Both the position numbers and the translations under genes were made by a program. From Pelagibacterium lentulum (lineage in GTDB: Bacteria; Pseudomonadota; Alphaproteobacteria; Rhizobiales; Devosiaceae): 64,000 nucleotides of DNA. This document shows, piece by piece, positions 26,207 through 35,591 of the stretch (the first letter of the stretch is position 1; every line of letters begins with the position of its first letter). The stretch spans positions 124,001 to 188,000 of the forward strand of contig NZ_RZMW01000037.1 of assembly GCF_003992625.1 (NCBI RefSeq), in the 5' to 3' direction. Below the pieces are notes generated by a model. It was not told the origin of the DNA. It made no database searches and saw only the letters and a list, made by a program, of their open reading frames with translations.

Positions 26207-26671
26207 ATGCAACAACAACGTCTCGATATTACCAAGGCTGCCCCGGAAGCCTTCCAGGCAATGCTTTCATTTGACAGCAAGGTCATAAAGGAAAGCGGGC
26301 TCGCTTCCCGCTTGATCCATTTGATCAAGCTCAGAGCATCGATAATCAATGGCTGCGCATATTGCGTCGACATGCACACCAAGGAATCGCTCAAGGACGG
26401 GCTTTCAGTGCAATGGGTCAGCCTTGTTTCGGTCTGGCGCGAAGCAGCAGTATTTACTGAGGCGGAGCGTGCAGTTCTGGGCTGGGTCGATGCTGTTACG
26501 CTGTTGCCCGAAACAGGCGCTCCGGATGATGCTTATGAGGCCGTGCGGGCACATTTCAGTGAGGCAGAGGTTGCCGAAATCACGGTCGTCATCGGGTTGA
26601 TCAATGTGTGGAACCGTATCGCCGTCAGTTTCCGCTCCCAGCATCCGATCGACGTTGCCGACGCGGCTTAG
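26207..26671 (+). CDS. AhpD-like/carboxymuconolactone decarboxylase-family protein
   Basis: A 154-residue helical protein with the peroxidase-type redox motif CAYCVDMH (C50, C53, H57) in a helix after LIKLRASIINGC. Members act as alkylhydroperoxidase partners or thiol reductases. AGGA precedes the ATG at 26207; a frame from 26120 overlaps the regulator and is not supported. It sits directly after the Rrf2 gene, which likely controls it. Confidence 0.88.
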   Translation: MQQQRLDITKAAPEAFQAMLSFDSKVIKESGLASRLIHLIKLRASIINGCAYCVDMHTKESLKDGLSVQWVSLVSVWREAAVFTEAERAVLGWVDAVTLLPETGAPDDAYEAVRAHFSEAEVAEITVVIGLINVWNRIAVSFRSQHPIDVADAA

Positions 26672-26916
26672 GCTTGCGCAACAAACTCTGCTGAAGGGGG
26701 GCGCTTGTCTGCGCCTTCCTTATGACGATGGCGGTTGGTGTGGCATCGCCTGTTTCGTGATCTGCCCAATCGCGACCAGCTTCGTTCTCCTGCAAGATGC
26801 TTGGCTGCGATTGCCTGCATTGCAGGTTATGACCTACGTTTATCTCCGGCCCGGCATCGTTGTGGTAGTTGTGATCCTCGCAATCGCCATCGACAAATGT
26901 GCTCAATGGAGGGGAA

Positions 26917-27291
26917 ATGGAAAAGGTTATTGGTATTGGCGGGTTCTTTTTCAGGGCAAAAGATCCTGCCGCGCTCGGCAAATGGTATCATGATGCGTTG
27001 GGTATCACGTTGCCGCCCCAAACCTATGAAAGCGATGTTTGGCAGCAAGAGGCGGGTGTAACCGTTTTTTCCGCTTTTGCGCTGGACAGCACGATGTTCG
27101 GTAGCCGGGACAAAAACTGGATGCTTAATTTTCGTGTCCGTGATCTTGACGCCATGGTGGCCCAGCTCGAAGCGATGGGCACAAGCGTTGAACTTGATCC
27201 TGAGCGCTACCCCAACGGGCGGTTTGCCTATTTCAAGGATCCGGAAGGCAATCCATTGCAAATATGGCAGCCAGAAGGGCGCGATCTCTAG
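26917..27291 (+). CDS. VOC-family (glyoxalase-like) protein
   Basis: A 124-residue single-domain protein with paired beta-alpha-beta-beta-beta modules (GGFFFRAKDPAALGKWYHDAL and NFRVRDLDAMVAQLEAMG) and a C-terminal strand YFKDPEGNPLQIWQP. GGAGGGG precedes the ATG at 26917. The function is not predictable beyond metal-dependent small-molecule chemistry or binding. Its stop codon TAG is supplied by the RIME-like element that begins there. The 245 bases before it contain no supported gene. Confidence 0.8.
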   Translation: MEKVIGIGGFFFRAKDPAALGKWYHDALGITLPPQTYESDVWQQEAGVTVFSAFALDSTMFGSRDKNWMLNFRVRDLDAMVAQLEAMGTSVELDPERYPNGRFAYFKDPEGNPLQIWQPEGRDL

Positions 27292-27417
27292 AGCGTGCCC
27301 AGCAAAAGCATGCCTGTGGACTTGATCCGAGGGTGGAAACGATTTTTCGGTTCGGACGCGCGACAAATCAAAGACTTGGAGCAAATCTGCGATTCCGTGA
27401 AAAGCGGATTTGTTCTA
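27289..27417. repeat. RIME-like intergenic element, copy 1
   Basis: The element starts TAGAGCGTG and contains GGTTCGGAC-x-CGCGACAAA-x-CAAA, shared with the copy at 51689-51790. A second hairpin pairs GAGCAAATC-type and GGATTTGTTC arms. It spans exactly the stop codon of the VOC gene and that of rutR, so both genes end in TAG from the element. It probably also serves as a bidirectional terminator. Confidence 0.75.
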
Positions 27418-28059
27418 AGCTTTTTTCGCCGGGCTAAGTCCGTGAAGAAAGAGCTGATCGAGAAAGCGCGCGGCATCCTCAAACCGGCCTTCACCCGAGC
27501 GCTCGCGTCCCAGTACGGCGCGAACCTGGATATCGAAATCGGCATAGTGCTGCGTTGTTGCCCAGATTGAAAAAATCAGGTGGTATGGGTCGCACTTGGC
27601 AATCTTGCCTTCGGCCATCCAGCCGCGAATGACGGCAGCCTTCTCGTCCACCAAATTTTTCAGTTCCGTATGCAGCACATCGTGGAAACCGGGGGCGCCG
27701 CGCAGCATTTCGTTGGCGAAAAGCCGGCTTTCACGGGGAAAGTCGCGGCTCATTTCAAGCTTGCGGCGGATGTAGGACTGGATTTCCGGCAAAGGATCGC
27801 CATCGGCATCCAGATCGCGCAGCGGGTCGAGCCATGTATCGAGAATACGCGCGAGAAGCGGGGCGTGAATATCTTCCTTGGATTTGAAGTAATAGAGCAG
27901 GTTGGGCTTGCTCATACCTGCCGCTTCGGCGATCTGATCGATGGTCGAACCACGGAAGCCGTGCTGAGAAAAGACATCAAGCGCGGCTTCAAGAATCAGC
28001 TCCTGTTTCTCGCGTTGGATGCGGGTGACGGGCCGTGGTGTTTCTGCGTCTGCGCTCAT
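27415..28059 (-). CDS. rutR: RutR-type TetR regulator of pyrimidine catabolism
   Basis: A 214-residue TetR-family regulator. The helix-turn-helix is GSTIDQIAEAAGMSKPNLLYYFKSKEDI, and the ligand domain keeps the RutR hallmarks RRKLEMSRDFPRESRLFANEM and IWATTQHYADF, closely matching E. coli RutR, which releases DNA on binding uracil or thymine. The first ATG is at 28059; a TTG at 28086 with GGAGG just inside is less likely. It diverges from the aminotransferase operon, with a RutR-like site between them, consistent with autoregulation and control of the locus. Confidence 0.92.
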   Translation of the reverse strand: MSADAETPRPVTRIQREKQELILEAALDVFSQHGFRGSTIDQIAEAAGMSKPNLLYYFKSKEDIHAPLLARILDTWLDPLRDLDADGDPLPEIQSYIRRKLEMSRDFPRESRLFANEMLRGAPGFHDVLHTELKNLVDEKAAVIRGWMAEGKIAKCDPYHLIFSIWATTQHYADFDIQVRAVLGRERSGEGRFEDAARFLDQLFLHGLSPAKKA

Positions 28060-28186
28060 AGTTTTGCAAATGCCTCCAATAAGCAAGCTCGGTCAACGGA
28101 TATATCGGGCCACGCGTGAGGCTTTTCAAAAAATGATGCGCAGCGGCAAAATTATTGCCTTGAACCTTGCGCATAGAGTGCTAGAA

Positions 28187-28207
28187 TTTTTCCAATCGGT
28201 CAAAAAA
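28187..28207. promoter_or_regulatory. RutR-like operator C between rutR and the aminotransferase gene
   Basis: Read on the minus strand it is TTTTTTGACCGATTGGAAAA, sharing the core GACCGATTG and the T/A flanks with sites A and B before preT. It agrees with 11 of 14 fixed RutR positions. It lies about 56 bases before the aminotransferase start and 128 before rutR. Confidence 0.65.
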
Positions 28208-28262
28208 AATCTGGCCACAATTAATAACCGGCAAAACCAAACACGCCGGAAAGGGAACATTC

Positions 28263-29591
28263 ATGTCTCAGGGTGCTCAGTCGATCCCTAACGATCTCAA
28301 TGCGTTCTGGATGCCGTTTACGGCGAACCGGCAGTTCAAGAAAGCGCCTCGCATGTTCGTGGGTGCAAAGGACATGCACTATACAACCTCGGATGGACGA
28401 CAGGTGCTCGACGGCACGGCCGGACTGTGGTGCGTCAATGCCGGCCATTGCCGTCCGCTGATTACCGAGGCGATCCAGAAGCAGGCCGCTGAACTGGACT
28501 ATGCGCCGGCCTTTCAGATGGGGCATCCCAAGGCTTTCGAGTTGGCCAACCGGCTTGTCGATCTGGCCCCGGAAGGGCTCGATCATGTGCTCTATACAAA
28601 TTCGGGATCTGAATCGGTTGAAACGGCGCTGAAAGTCGCGCTGGCTTATCAAAAGGCGACTGGGCAAGGTTCGCGCACGCGGCTGATCGGGCGCGAGCGC
28701 GGCTATCATGGGGTCAATTTCGGCGGCATTTCGGTGGGCGGGATTGTTGCCAACCGGAAAATGTTCGGCACGCTTTTAACCGGTGTGGATCACCTGCCGC
28801 ATACGCACAATCTTGCAAAGAACGCCTTTTCGCGCGGCGAGCCCGACCATGGCGCGTCGCTTGCCGATGAGCTTGAGCGTATCGTCACGTTGCATGATGC
28901 CTCGACAATTGCTGCGGTGATTGTCGAGCCGGTGGCAGGTTCAACCGGGGTGCTCATTCCGCCGCCGGGTTATCTGAAGCGGTTGCGTGAGATTTGCGAC
29001 AAGTACGGCATCCTATTGATTTTTGACGAGGTTATCACCGGTTTCGGTCGGCTGGGTACGCCATTTGCCGCGGACTATTTCGATGTCACGCCCGACATCA
29101 TGATTACCGCCAAGGGGTTGACCAATGGTGTGATCCCGATGGGGGCTGTGTTCGTGTCCTCAAAGATTCACGACGCCTTTATGACGGGGCCGGAACACCT
29201 CATTGAGTTTTTCCACGGCTACACCTATTCGGGCAATCCCATTGCCGCCGCGGCCGGTCTGGCGACGCTCGAAACCTATAAGCAAGAGGGCCTGCTTACC
29301 CGTGGGGCGGAGCTTGGGCCATATTGGGAGGATGCGCTGCATTCGTTAAAGGATGCGCCGCATGTGATTGATATTCGCAATATCGGACTGGTTGGCGCCA
29401 TTGAGTTGGAGCCAATTGCGGGAGACCCGACAAAGCGCGCCTTTTCGGCCTTCGTCAAAGCCTATGAAAAGGGCGTTCTGATCCGCACAACCGGCGACAT
29501 CATCGCCTTGTCGCCGCCGCTGATTGTGAAAAAAGACCATATCGATCAGATCGTTACAACGATCCGCGATGTCCTCGGGGAGGTGGACTGA
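28263..29591 (+). CDS. Omega-amino acid:pyruvate aminotransferase
   Basis: A 442-residue class III PLP aminotransferase. The PLP lysine is K284 in MITAKGLTNG, the preceding aspartate lies in LLIFDEVITGFGRLG, and the start (NDLNAFWMPFTANRQFKKAPR) matches beta-alanine:pyruvate aminotransferases. It should convert beta-alanine or beta-aminoisobutyrate from pyrimidine breakdown to malonic or methylmalonic semialdehyde. AGGGAA precedes the ATG. It is the first gene of the second pyrimidine operon and is followed by mmsA after 2 bases. Confidence 0.92.
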   Translation: MSQGAQSIPNDLNAFWMPFTANRQFKKAPRMFVGAKDMHYTTSDGRQVLDGTAGLWCVNAGHCRPLITEAIQKQAAELDYAPAFQMGHPKAFELANRLVDLAPEGLDHVLYTNSGSESVETALKVALAYQKATGQGSRTRLIGRERGYHGVNFGGISVGGIVANRKMFGTLLTGVDHLPHTHNLAKNAFSRGEPDHGASLADELERIVTLHDASTIAAVIVEPVAGSTGVLIPPPGYLKRLREICDKYGILLIFDEVITGFGRLGTPFAADYFDVTPDIMITAKGLTNGVIPMGAVFVSSKIHDAFMTGPEHLIEFFHGYTYSGNPIAAAAGLATLETYKQEGLLTRGAELGPYWEDALHSLKDAPHVIDIRNIGLVGAIELEPIAGDPTKRAFSAFVKAYEKGVLIRTTGDIIALSPPLIVKKDHIDQIVTTIRDVLGEVD

Positions 29592-29593
29592 TC

Positions 29594-31087
29594 ATGCAGG
29601 TTATAGAGAACGCCATTGGCGGAAAACGGGTTGTGTCCAACTCGGGCAGAAAGTCTGCGGTTTACAATCCCGCGACCGGCGAGCAGATCGCCGAACTCCC
29701 GCTCTCGACCACCTCCGAGATTGACGCGGCGGTGGCCAGCGCCAAAGCCGCGCAACCGGCCTGGGGCAATACGCCGCCGCTCAAACGCGCGCGGGTGATG
29801 TTTAAGTTCAAGGAACTGCTCGACCGGCACGCTGCCGACATCGCGCGTGAGATTTCGCGCGAGCACGGCAAGACCCATGACGATGCGCTGGGCGAAGTGC
29901 AGCGCGGTATCGAGTGCGTGGAATATGCCTGCGGAATCCCGGAGCTTTTGAAGGGCACATTCTCTCGCAATGTCGGCCCGGCAATCGATACCTACGCCGA
30001 CCGGCAGCCGCTGGGTGTGGTCGCGGGGATTACGCCGTTCAATTTTCCGGCGATGGTGCCGATGTGGATGTATCCGGCGGCGATTGCCTGCGGAAACACC
30101 TTTATCTTGAAACCTTCCGAGCGCGATCCCTCGGCGCCGATGCTGGCCTGGAACCTGCTGATGGAAGCGGGGTGCCCCGAGGGCGTGCTCAACATCGTTC
30201 ACGGCGACAAGGAGGCGGTCGACCATATTCTCGACCATCCCGACATCAAAGCTGTGAGCTTTGTCGGCTCCACACCGATTGCGGAATATGTCTATCAACG
30301 CGGGACGAAGGCCGGCAAACGCGTGCAAGCGCTTGGTGGCGCCAAGAACCACATGGTGATCCTCCCCGATGCGGATCTGGACCAGGCAGCGGATGCGCTG
30401 ATGGGGGCCGGGTACGGATCCGCTGGGGAGCGCTGCATGGCGATTTCGGTCGCTGTACCGGTGGGCGACAAGACCGCCGATGCGCTTATCGAGCGGTTAA
30501 AGCCACGGGTGGAGAGCCTCAAGATTGGTCCGGCGACCGACAAGGACGCGGAGATGGGGCCACTCGTTACGGCCATGCATCGCGACAAGGTGGTCGGATA
30601 TATCGACAAGGGTGTCGAAGAAGGTGCCGAACTGGTTGTCGATGGACGCGGGTTTTCGCTGCAGGGCTATGAGAATGGCTACTATGTCGGGGGCACGCTG
30701 TTCGACCGCGTGACGCCGGAAATGACGATCTACAAGGAAGAGATTTTCGGGCCTGTTCTTTCGGTCGTGCGTGCGCCGGACTATGCCGATGCGGTCAAGA
30801 TGATCAATGAACATGAATATGGCAACGGCACCGCGATCTTCACCCGCGATGGCGACGCGGCGCGGGATTTTGCCGACAGGATCGAAGTGGGTATGGTCGG
30901 GGTCAATGTGCCGATTCCCGTGCCGGTGGCCTATCACTCGTTCGGCGGTTGGAAGCGGAGCCTTTTCGGCGATCATTCCATCTACGGACCGGAGGGTGTG
31001 CATTTCTATACGCGCCTTAAGACCGTGACGACGCGCTGGCCGGCGGGGATCAAATCCGGCGCCCAGTTTACATTTCCAACCCTGTGA
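29594..31087 (+). CDS. mmsA: CoA-acylating methylmalonate-semialdehyde dehydrogenase
   Basis: A 497-residue aldehyde dehydrogenase with catalytic C281 in SAGERCMA and the family features GITPFNFPAMVPMWM and HMVILPDADLDQA. It oxidises malonic semialdehyde to acetyl-CoA and methylmalonic semialdehyde to propionyl-CoA, the end of uracil and thymine catabolism respectively. GGGAGG precedes the ATG inside the aminotransferase gene's 3' end. The pairing with the aminotransferase supports the role better than valine or inositol catabolism, where MmsA also occurs. Confidence 0.94.
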   Translation: MQVIENAIGGKRVVSNSGRKSAVYNPATGEQIAELPLSTTSEIDAAVASAKAAQPAWGNTPPLKRARVMFKFKELLDRHAADIAREISREHGKTHDDALGEVQRGIECVEYACGIPELLKGTFSRNVGPAIDTYADRQPLGVVAGITPFNFPAMVPMWMYPAAIACGNTFILKPSERDPSAPMLAWNLLMEAGCPEGVLNIVHGDKEAVDHILDHPDIKAVSFVGSTPIAEYVYQRGTKAGKRVQALGGAKNHMVILPDADLDQAADALMGAGYGSAGERCMAISVAVPVGDKTADALIERLKPRVESLKIGPATDKDAEMGPLVTAMHRDKVVGYIDKGVEEGAELVVDGRGFSLQGYENGYYVGGTLFDRVTPEMTIYKEEIFGPVLSVVRAPDYADAVKMINEHEYGNGTAIFTRDGDAARDFADRIEVGMVGVNVPIPVPVAYHSFGGWKRSLFGDHSIYGPEGVHFYTRLKTVTTRWPAGIKSGAQFTFPTL

Positions 31088-31114
31088 CTGACGACAAGAA
31101 GGGAGCAAAAAAGC

Positions 31115-32365
31115 ATGGCCAAACTCGGTGACAATCTCAAGATCAACGGGGACCGGCTGTGGGATTCGCTTATGGAGATGGCGCAGATCGGGCCGGGGAT
31201 TGCCGGGGGCAATAATCGGCAGACGGTGACCGATGCCGACAGTGAGGGGCGGCATCTTTTCAAGCGCTGGTGCGATGAGGCCGGATTGACGATGGGTGTC
31301 GACAAGATGGGCACCATGTTCGCCCGTCGCGAGGGCACCGATCCCGACGCGCTGCCGGTCTATGTGGGCAGCCACCTCGATACGCAGCCCACGGGTGGAA
31401 AATATGATGGCGTGCTGGGGGTGCTTGGTGGGCTGGAGATCGTCCGCACGTTGAACGATCTCGGCATCAAGACCAAGCATCCGATTGTCGTCACCAATTG
31501 GACCAACGAAGAAGGCACGCGCTTTGCGCCTGCCATGCTGGCGTCCGGCGTGTTCGTCGGTATGCATGAGCTCGATTGGGCCTACGACCGGGAAGACGCC
31601 AAGGGGCTGAAGTTCGGCGATGAACTCAAGCGTATCGGCTGGGTGGGCGACGAGGAGGTGGGGCTGCGCAAGATGAAGGCGTTCTTCGAGCTTCATATCG
31701 AGCAAGGTCCGATCCTGGAAGCTGAGGGCAAGGATATCGGTGTAGTCACGCACGGGCAGGGGTTGTGGTGGTTGCAGGTGACGCTGACCGGGAAGGATAG
31801 TCATACCGGTTCGACCCCGATGCCGATGCGCAAGAATGCCGGGCTCGGCATGGCGCGGATGACCGAACTGGTCCACCAGATCGCCATGAGCCATCAGCCC
31901 GAAGCGGTCGGTGCCATCGGGCATTGTGATGTCTATCCCAATTCGCGCAATGTCATTCCCGGCAAGGTGGTTTTCACCATTGATTTCCGTTCGCCGCATC
32001 AGGACGTGCTCGATGCGATGAAAGCGCGTTTTGAAGCCGAAGCGCCAAAGATTGCCGAAGAATTGGGGCTCGGTTTCGAGATCGAGGTGACAGGGCATTT
32101 CGATCCGGTGACTTTCGATGAGAATTGCGTTGCGGCTGTACGTAATGCGGCAGAACGGTTGGGCTATTCGCATCGTGACCTCGTATCCGGCGCGGGCCAC
32201 GATGCATGCTGGATCAATCGGGTCTATCCCACGGCCATGGTGATGTGTCCTTGTGTCGATGGGCTATCGCATAACGAGGCTGAGGATATTTCCAAGGAAT
32301 GGGCCGCGGCAGGGGCCGACGTCTTGCTGCACGCGGTGCTCGAGACTGCGGAGATCGTCGAATAG
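31115..32365 (+). CDS. N-carbamoyl-beta-alanine amidohydrolase (M20 family)
   Basis: A 416-residue zinc amidohydrolase of the hydantoinase/carbamoylase group. Metal ligands are seen in GSHLDTQPTGGKYDG and TNWTNEEGTRFAP, with FELHIEQGP and SGAGHDA further on. It should release beta-alanine or beta-aminoisobutyrate, CO2 and ammonia from the product of dihydropyrimidinase. GAAGGGAG lies before the ATG. Allantoate amidohydrolases belong to the same family, and the sequence alone does not exclude a second role; the neighbours favour the pyrimidine step. Confidence 0.88.
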   Translation: MAKLGDNLKINGDRLWDSLMEMAQIGPGIAGGNNRQTVTDADSEGRHLFKRWCDEAGLTMGVDKMGTMFARREGTDPDALPVYVGSHLDTQPTGGKYDGVLGVLGGLEIVRTLNDLGIKTKHPIVVTNWTNEEGTRFAPAMLASGVFVGMHELDWAYDREDAKGLKFGDELKRIGWVGDEEVGLRKMKAFFELHIEQGPILEAEGKDIGVVTHGQGLWWLQVTLTGKDSHTGSTPMPMRKNAGLGMARMTELVHQIAMSHQPEAVGAIGHCDVYPNSRNVIPGKVVFTIDFRSPHQDVLDAMKARFEAEAPKIAEELGLGFEIEVTGHFDPVTFDENCVAAVRNAAERLGYSHRDLVSGAGHDACWINRVYPTAMVMCPCVDGLSHNEAEDISKEWAAAGADVLLHAVLETAEIVE

Positions 32366-32440
32366 ACATTTGAATTTGCGCGGCAAGCATGGGCAAACAT
32401 GCTTGCGCCGACGCGCAACGGAACTCAGAGGGGAAATATC

Positions 32441-33892
32441 ATGAGCACAGTCATCAAGGGCGGCACGGTCGTTACCGCGGACCTCACCTACAAGGCCGAT
32501 GTCAGAATCGAAGGCGGCAGCATCGTTGAGATTGGCCAGGACCTGACAGGCGATACTGTCCTCGATGCGACCGGCTGTTATGTGATGCCGGGGGGGATCG
32601 ATCCTCATACCCATCTCGAAATGCCCTTCATGGGCACCTATTCCACCGACGATTTTGAATCCGGTACGCGCGCCGCGCTTTCTGGCGGCACGACAATGGT
32701 TGTGGATTTCTGCCTGCCCAGCCCCGGTCAATCGCTGCTTGAAGCGATTTCCATGTGGGACAACAAGATCGGCAAGGCATCGTGTGATTTTTCTTATCAC
32801 ATGGCGATCACCTGGTGGGGCGAACAGGTGTTCAACGAAATGGAAGAGGTGGTCAAACGAGGCATTCCCACCTTCAAGCATTTCATGGCCTATAAAGGCG
32901 CGCTCATGGTCGATGATGATGAGATGTATGCCTCGTTTCAGCGTTGCGCCGAGTTGGGCGCGCTGCCACTCGTGCATGCGGAAAATGGCGATGTGGTTGC
33001 CAGCCTCACCCAGAAGCTGCTCGATGCCGGCAATAACGGGCCGGAGGCACATGCCTATTCGCGACCGCCGGAAGTTGAAGGAGAAGCCACCAATCGCGCG
33101 ATCATGATTGCCGATATGGCGGGCGTTCCGCTTTATGTCGTGCATACGAGCTGTGAGCAGGCGCATGAAGCGATCCGGCGCGCGCGGTCAAAGGGGATGC
33201 GGGTTTATGGTGAGCCGCTGATTCAACATCTGGTGCTCGACGAGAGCGAATATGCCAATCCCGATTGGGACCACGCTGCGCGTCGCGTCATGTCTCCGCC
33301 CTTCCGCGATAAAACGCATCAGGATTCGCTCTGGGCAGGGCTGGCGTCAGGGTCGCTGCAGGTCGTTGCGACCGACCATTGCGCCTTCACGACCGATCAG
33401 AAGCGGTTCGGTGTCGGCAATTTTGCCAAGATTCCCAATGGAACTGGCGGACTTGAGGATCGGATGCCGGTTCTGTGGACCAAGGGGGTCAATACGGGCC
33501 GGTTGACCATGAACGAATTTGTGGCCGTCACCTCAACCAATATTGCCAAGATTTTGAACTGCTATCCCAAAAAGGGTGCAATTCTGCCCGGCGCAGATGC
33601 AGATATCGTTGTGTGGGACCCCAAGCGCAAAAAGACGATTTCGGCATCGAGCCAGCAATCGGCCATCGATTACAACGTCTTTGAAGGTATCGAGGTTGAA
33701 GGCCTGCCGCGCTTCGTTCTAACGAGGGGGAAAGTTTCGGTTGAAGAATCCACGATGAAGCACGAACCGGGCCACGGCAAGTTCGTGCCGCGTGAGCCCA
33801 ATATGGTTGTCAATCGCGCGCTATCGCAGTGGAAGGAAATCACTGCGCCGCGCAAGGTGGAACGGACGGGTATTCCCGCGACTGGGGTTTGA
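32441..33892 (+). CDS. hydA: Dihydropyrimidinase (hydantoinase)
   Basis: A 483-residue binuclear-zinc cyclic amidohydrolase that opens dihydrouracil or dihydrothymine. The first metal histidines are in DPHTHLEMP, the carbamylated lysine is K152 (FMAYKGALM), later ligands are in VHAENGD and VVHTSCEQAHEA, and the aspartate is in ATDHCAF. GAGGGGA precedes the ATG at 32441; a longer frame from 32399 has no such support. It follows the carbamoylase gene after 75 bases and precedes the ABC transporter genes. Confidence 0.93.
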   Translation: MSTVIKGGTVVTADLTYKADVRIEGGSIVEIGQDLTGDTVLDATGCYVMPGGIDPHTHLEMPFMGTYSTDDFESGTRAALSGGTTMVVDFCLPSPGQSLLEAISMWDNKIGKASCDFSYHMAITWWGEQVFNEMEEVVKRGIPTFKHFMAYKGALMVDDDEMYASFQRCAELGALPLVHAENGDVVASLTQKLLDAGNNGPEAHAYSRPPEVEGEATNRAIMIADMAGVPLYVVHTSCEQAHEAIRRARSKGMRVYGEPLIQHLVLDESEYANPDWDHAARRVMSPPFRDKTHQDSLWAGLASGSLQVVATDHCAFTTDQKRFGVGNFAKIPNGTGGLEDRMPVLWTKGVNTGRLTMNEFVAVTSTNIAKILNCYPKKGAILPGADADIVVWDPKRKKTISASSQQSAIDYNVFEGIEVEGLPRFVLTRGKVSVEESTMKHEPGHGKFVPREPNMVVNRALSQWKEITAPRKVERTGIPATGV

Positions 33893-33929
33893 TGCGCGCG
33901 GTTTGGGGGCAAAGCATTTGGTGCAAGGT

Positions 33930-34706
33930 ATGAGCGTAGTTGAGGCGGAAGGGTTAGGCCTCACATTTGAAACAAACGATGGGCCGGTCCATGCCCTTTC
34001 CGATGTCAATCTGACGATCGACAAGGGCGAGTTCGTTTCTTTCATCGGTCCATCTGGCTGCGGCAAGACCACCTTCTTGCGGGTAATTGCCGATCTTGAA
34101 CAGCCAACATCGGGCACGATTACCGTCAATGGCACGACGCCGGAAAAGGCGCGCAAGCAGCGCTCTTACGGATATGTATTTCAGGCAGCAGGGCTTTATC
34201 CGTGGCGCACGATTGAGCGCAACGTGGCCTTGCCGCTCGAAATCATGGGTTATGCCAAGGCAGAACAACGCGAGCGGATTGCGCGCACGCTGGATCTGGT
34301 TAATCTGACCGGGTTTGAAAAGAAATACCCCTGGCAGCTTTCGGGCGGCATGCAGCAGCGCGCATCTATTGCCCGGGCGCTTTCTTTCGATGCTGACCTG
34401 CTTTTGATGGATGAACCGTTCGGCGCGCTTGACGAGATCGTGCGCGATCACCTCAACGATCAACTCTTGCAGCTTTGGGCTAAGACCGACAAAACCATCT
34501 GCTTTGTCACCCATTCGATCCCGGAGGCGGTTTACCTGTCCACCAAGATCGTGGTGATGAGCCCACGCCCCGGACGGGTGACAGATATCATCGAGTCGAC
34601 GCTGCCCAAGGAGCGGCCGCTCGATATTCGCGAAAGCCCGGAATTTCTCGAAATTGCTGCGCGTGTCCGCGATGGATTGCGGGCCGGCCATTCCTACGAG
34701 GAATAG
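33930..34706 (+). CDS. ABC transporter ATP-binding protein (nitrate/taurine type)
   Basis: A 258-residue ATPase with Walker A GPSGCGKTT, signature LSGGMQQRASIARAL, Walker B LLLMDEPFGALDEI and H-loop FVTHSIPEAVYL. It would power the two permeases that follow. A GTG three codons upstream (33921), with GGGGG at 33905-33909, is a possible alternative start because the ATG lacks a well-spaced ribosome site. It lies 37 bases after the dihydropyrimidinase stop, so it is part of the pyrimidine operon. Confidence 0.9.
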   Translation: MSVVEAEGLGLTFETNDGPVHALSDVNLTIDKGEFVSFIGPSGCGKTTFLRVIADLEQPTSGTITVNGTTPEKARKQRSYGYVFQAAGLYPWRTIERNVALPLEIMGYAKAEQRERIARTLDLVNLTGFEKKYPWQLSGGMQQRASIARALSFDADLLLMDEPFGALDEIVRDHLNDQLLQLWAKTDKTICFVTHSIPEAVYLSTKIVVMSPRPGRVTDIIESTLPKERPLDIRESPEFLEIAARVRDGLRAGHSYEE

Positions 34707-34709
34707 GCG

Positions 34710-35591
34710 ATGGAACGGCTCACGCAAAATACCTGGTTTGCCGTTCTGGTGGTGGTCAGCGCCATCATCTTGATCTGGTATGGCTTTTCCATCCAGCTCA
34801 ATATGCCTTGGCAACGGGGCGTTTATGCCCGCGCCGGGGAAGACGGCGTGCCGCTGTTGCAGTTGCTCAGTGATCTGTGGTCGCAGCAGCGACCGGTCTT
34901 GCCCGCGCCCCATCAGGTGGCCGTCGAGTTCTGGAATTCGGTCTTTCTGGCCAATCCGTCAACGCCGCGCAGCCTGATTTTCCATGCCTGGATCACATTG
35001 TCCGCCACGGGGTTGGGCTTTTTGTTCGGCACGCTGCTGGGTATCTTTCTTGCGGTTTTGATCGTTCACAATCGCGCCGTTGATCGGTCCTTGATGCCGT
35101 GGGTCATTGCCAGCCAGACGATTCCGATCCTGGCGATTGCGCCAATGGTCGTGGTGGTCCTTAATTCTGTGGGCCTGACGGGGCTCATTCCAAAGGCGTT
35201 GATCTCAACCTATCTGTCGTTTTTCCCCGTTGTTGTCGGCATGGTGAAGGGTTTTCGCTCGCCCGATGCCTTGCAACTCGACCTGATGCGGACATATAGC
35301 GCCAGCGGCGCGCAGATGTTCTGGAAGCTGCGCTGGCCGTCTGCCTTGCCCTTTCTCTTTACCTCGATGAAGGTCGGTGTCGCCGCCTCGCTCGTAGGCG
35401 CGATTGTTGGTGAATTGCCGACCGGTGCAGCCGGTGGATTGGGGTCGCGTCTTCTTGCGGGTTCATACTATGGACAAACCACGCAGATCTGGGCCGCGCT
35501 GTTTATGGCGGCGGCCCTTTCGGCAGCACTGATCTTTGCCATTTCCGCTGTTCAGAAGCTGACGCAAAAGGCCATGGGAGCACCGGCATGA
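34710..35591 (+). CDS. ABC transporter permease 1 (nitrate/taurine type)
   Basis: A 293-residue inner-membrane permease with the inner-membrane component signature in SPDALQLDLMRTYSASGAQMFWKLRWPSA-like order and the helices GLGFLFGTLLGIFLAVLI and SQTIPILAIAPMVVVV. It starts 3 bases after the ATPase stop and overlaps the second permease by 4 bases. It should form the channel of the operon's transporter. Confidence 0.9.
   Translation: MERLTQNTWFAVLVVVSAIILIWYGFSIQLNMPWQRGVYARAGEDGVPLLQLLSDLWSQQRPVLPAPHQVAVEFWNSVFLANPSTPRSLIFHAWITLSATGLGFLFGTLLGIFLAVLIVHNRAVDRSLMPWVIASQTIPILAIAPMVVVVLNSVGLTGLIPKALISTYLSFFPVVVGMVKGFRSPDALQLDLMRTYSASGAQMFWKLRWPSALPFLFTSMKVGVAASLVGAIVGELPTGAAGGLGSRLLAGSYYGQTTQIWAALFMAAALSAALIFAISAVQKLTQKAMGAPA

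Noticed and set aside
26625-26981. A 118-codon minus-strand frame between the AhpD-like and VOC genes.
   Set aside because: It overlaps both genes antisense, and the translation is low in conserved features.
30497-32200. A 567-codon open frame on the minus strand opposite mmsA and the carbamoylase gene.
   Set aside because: It is antisense to two genes with clear catalytic motifs, and its translation is arginine/histidine-rich without family motifs.
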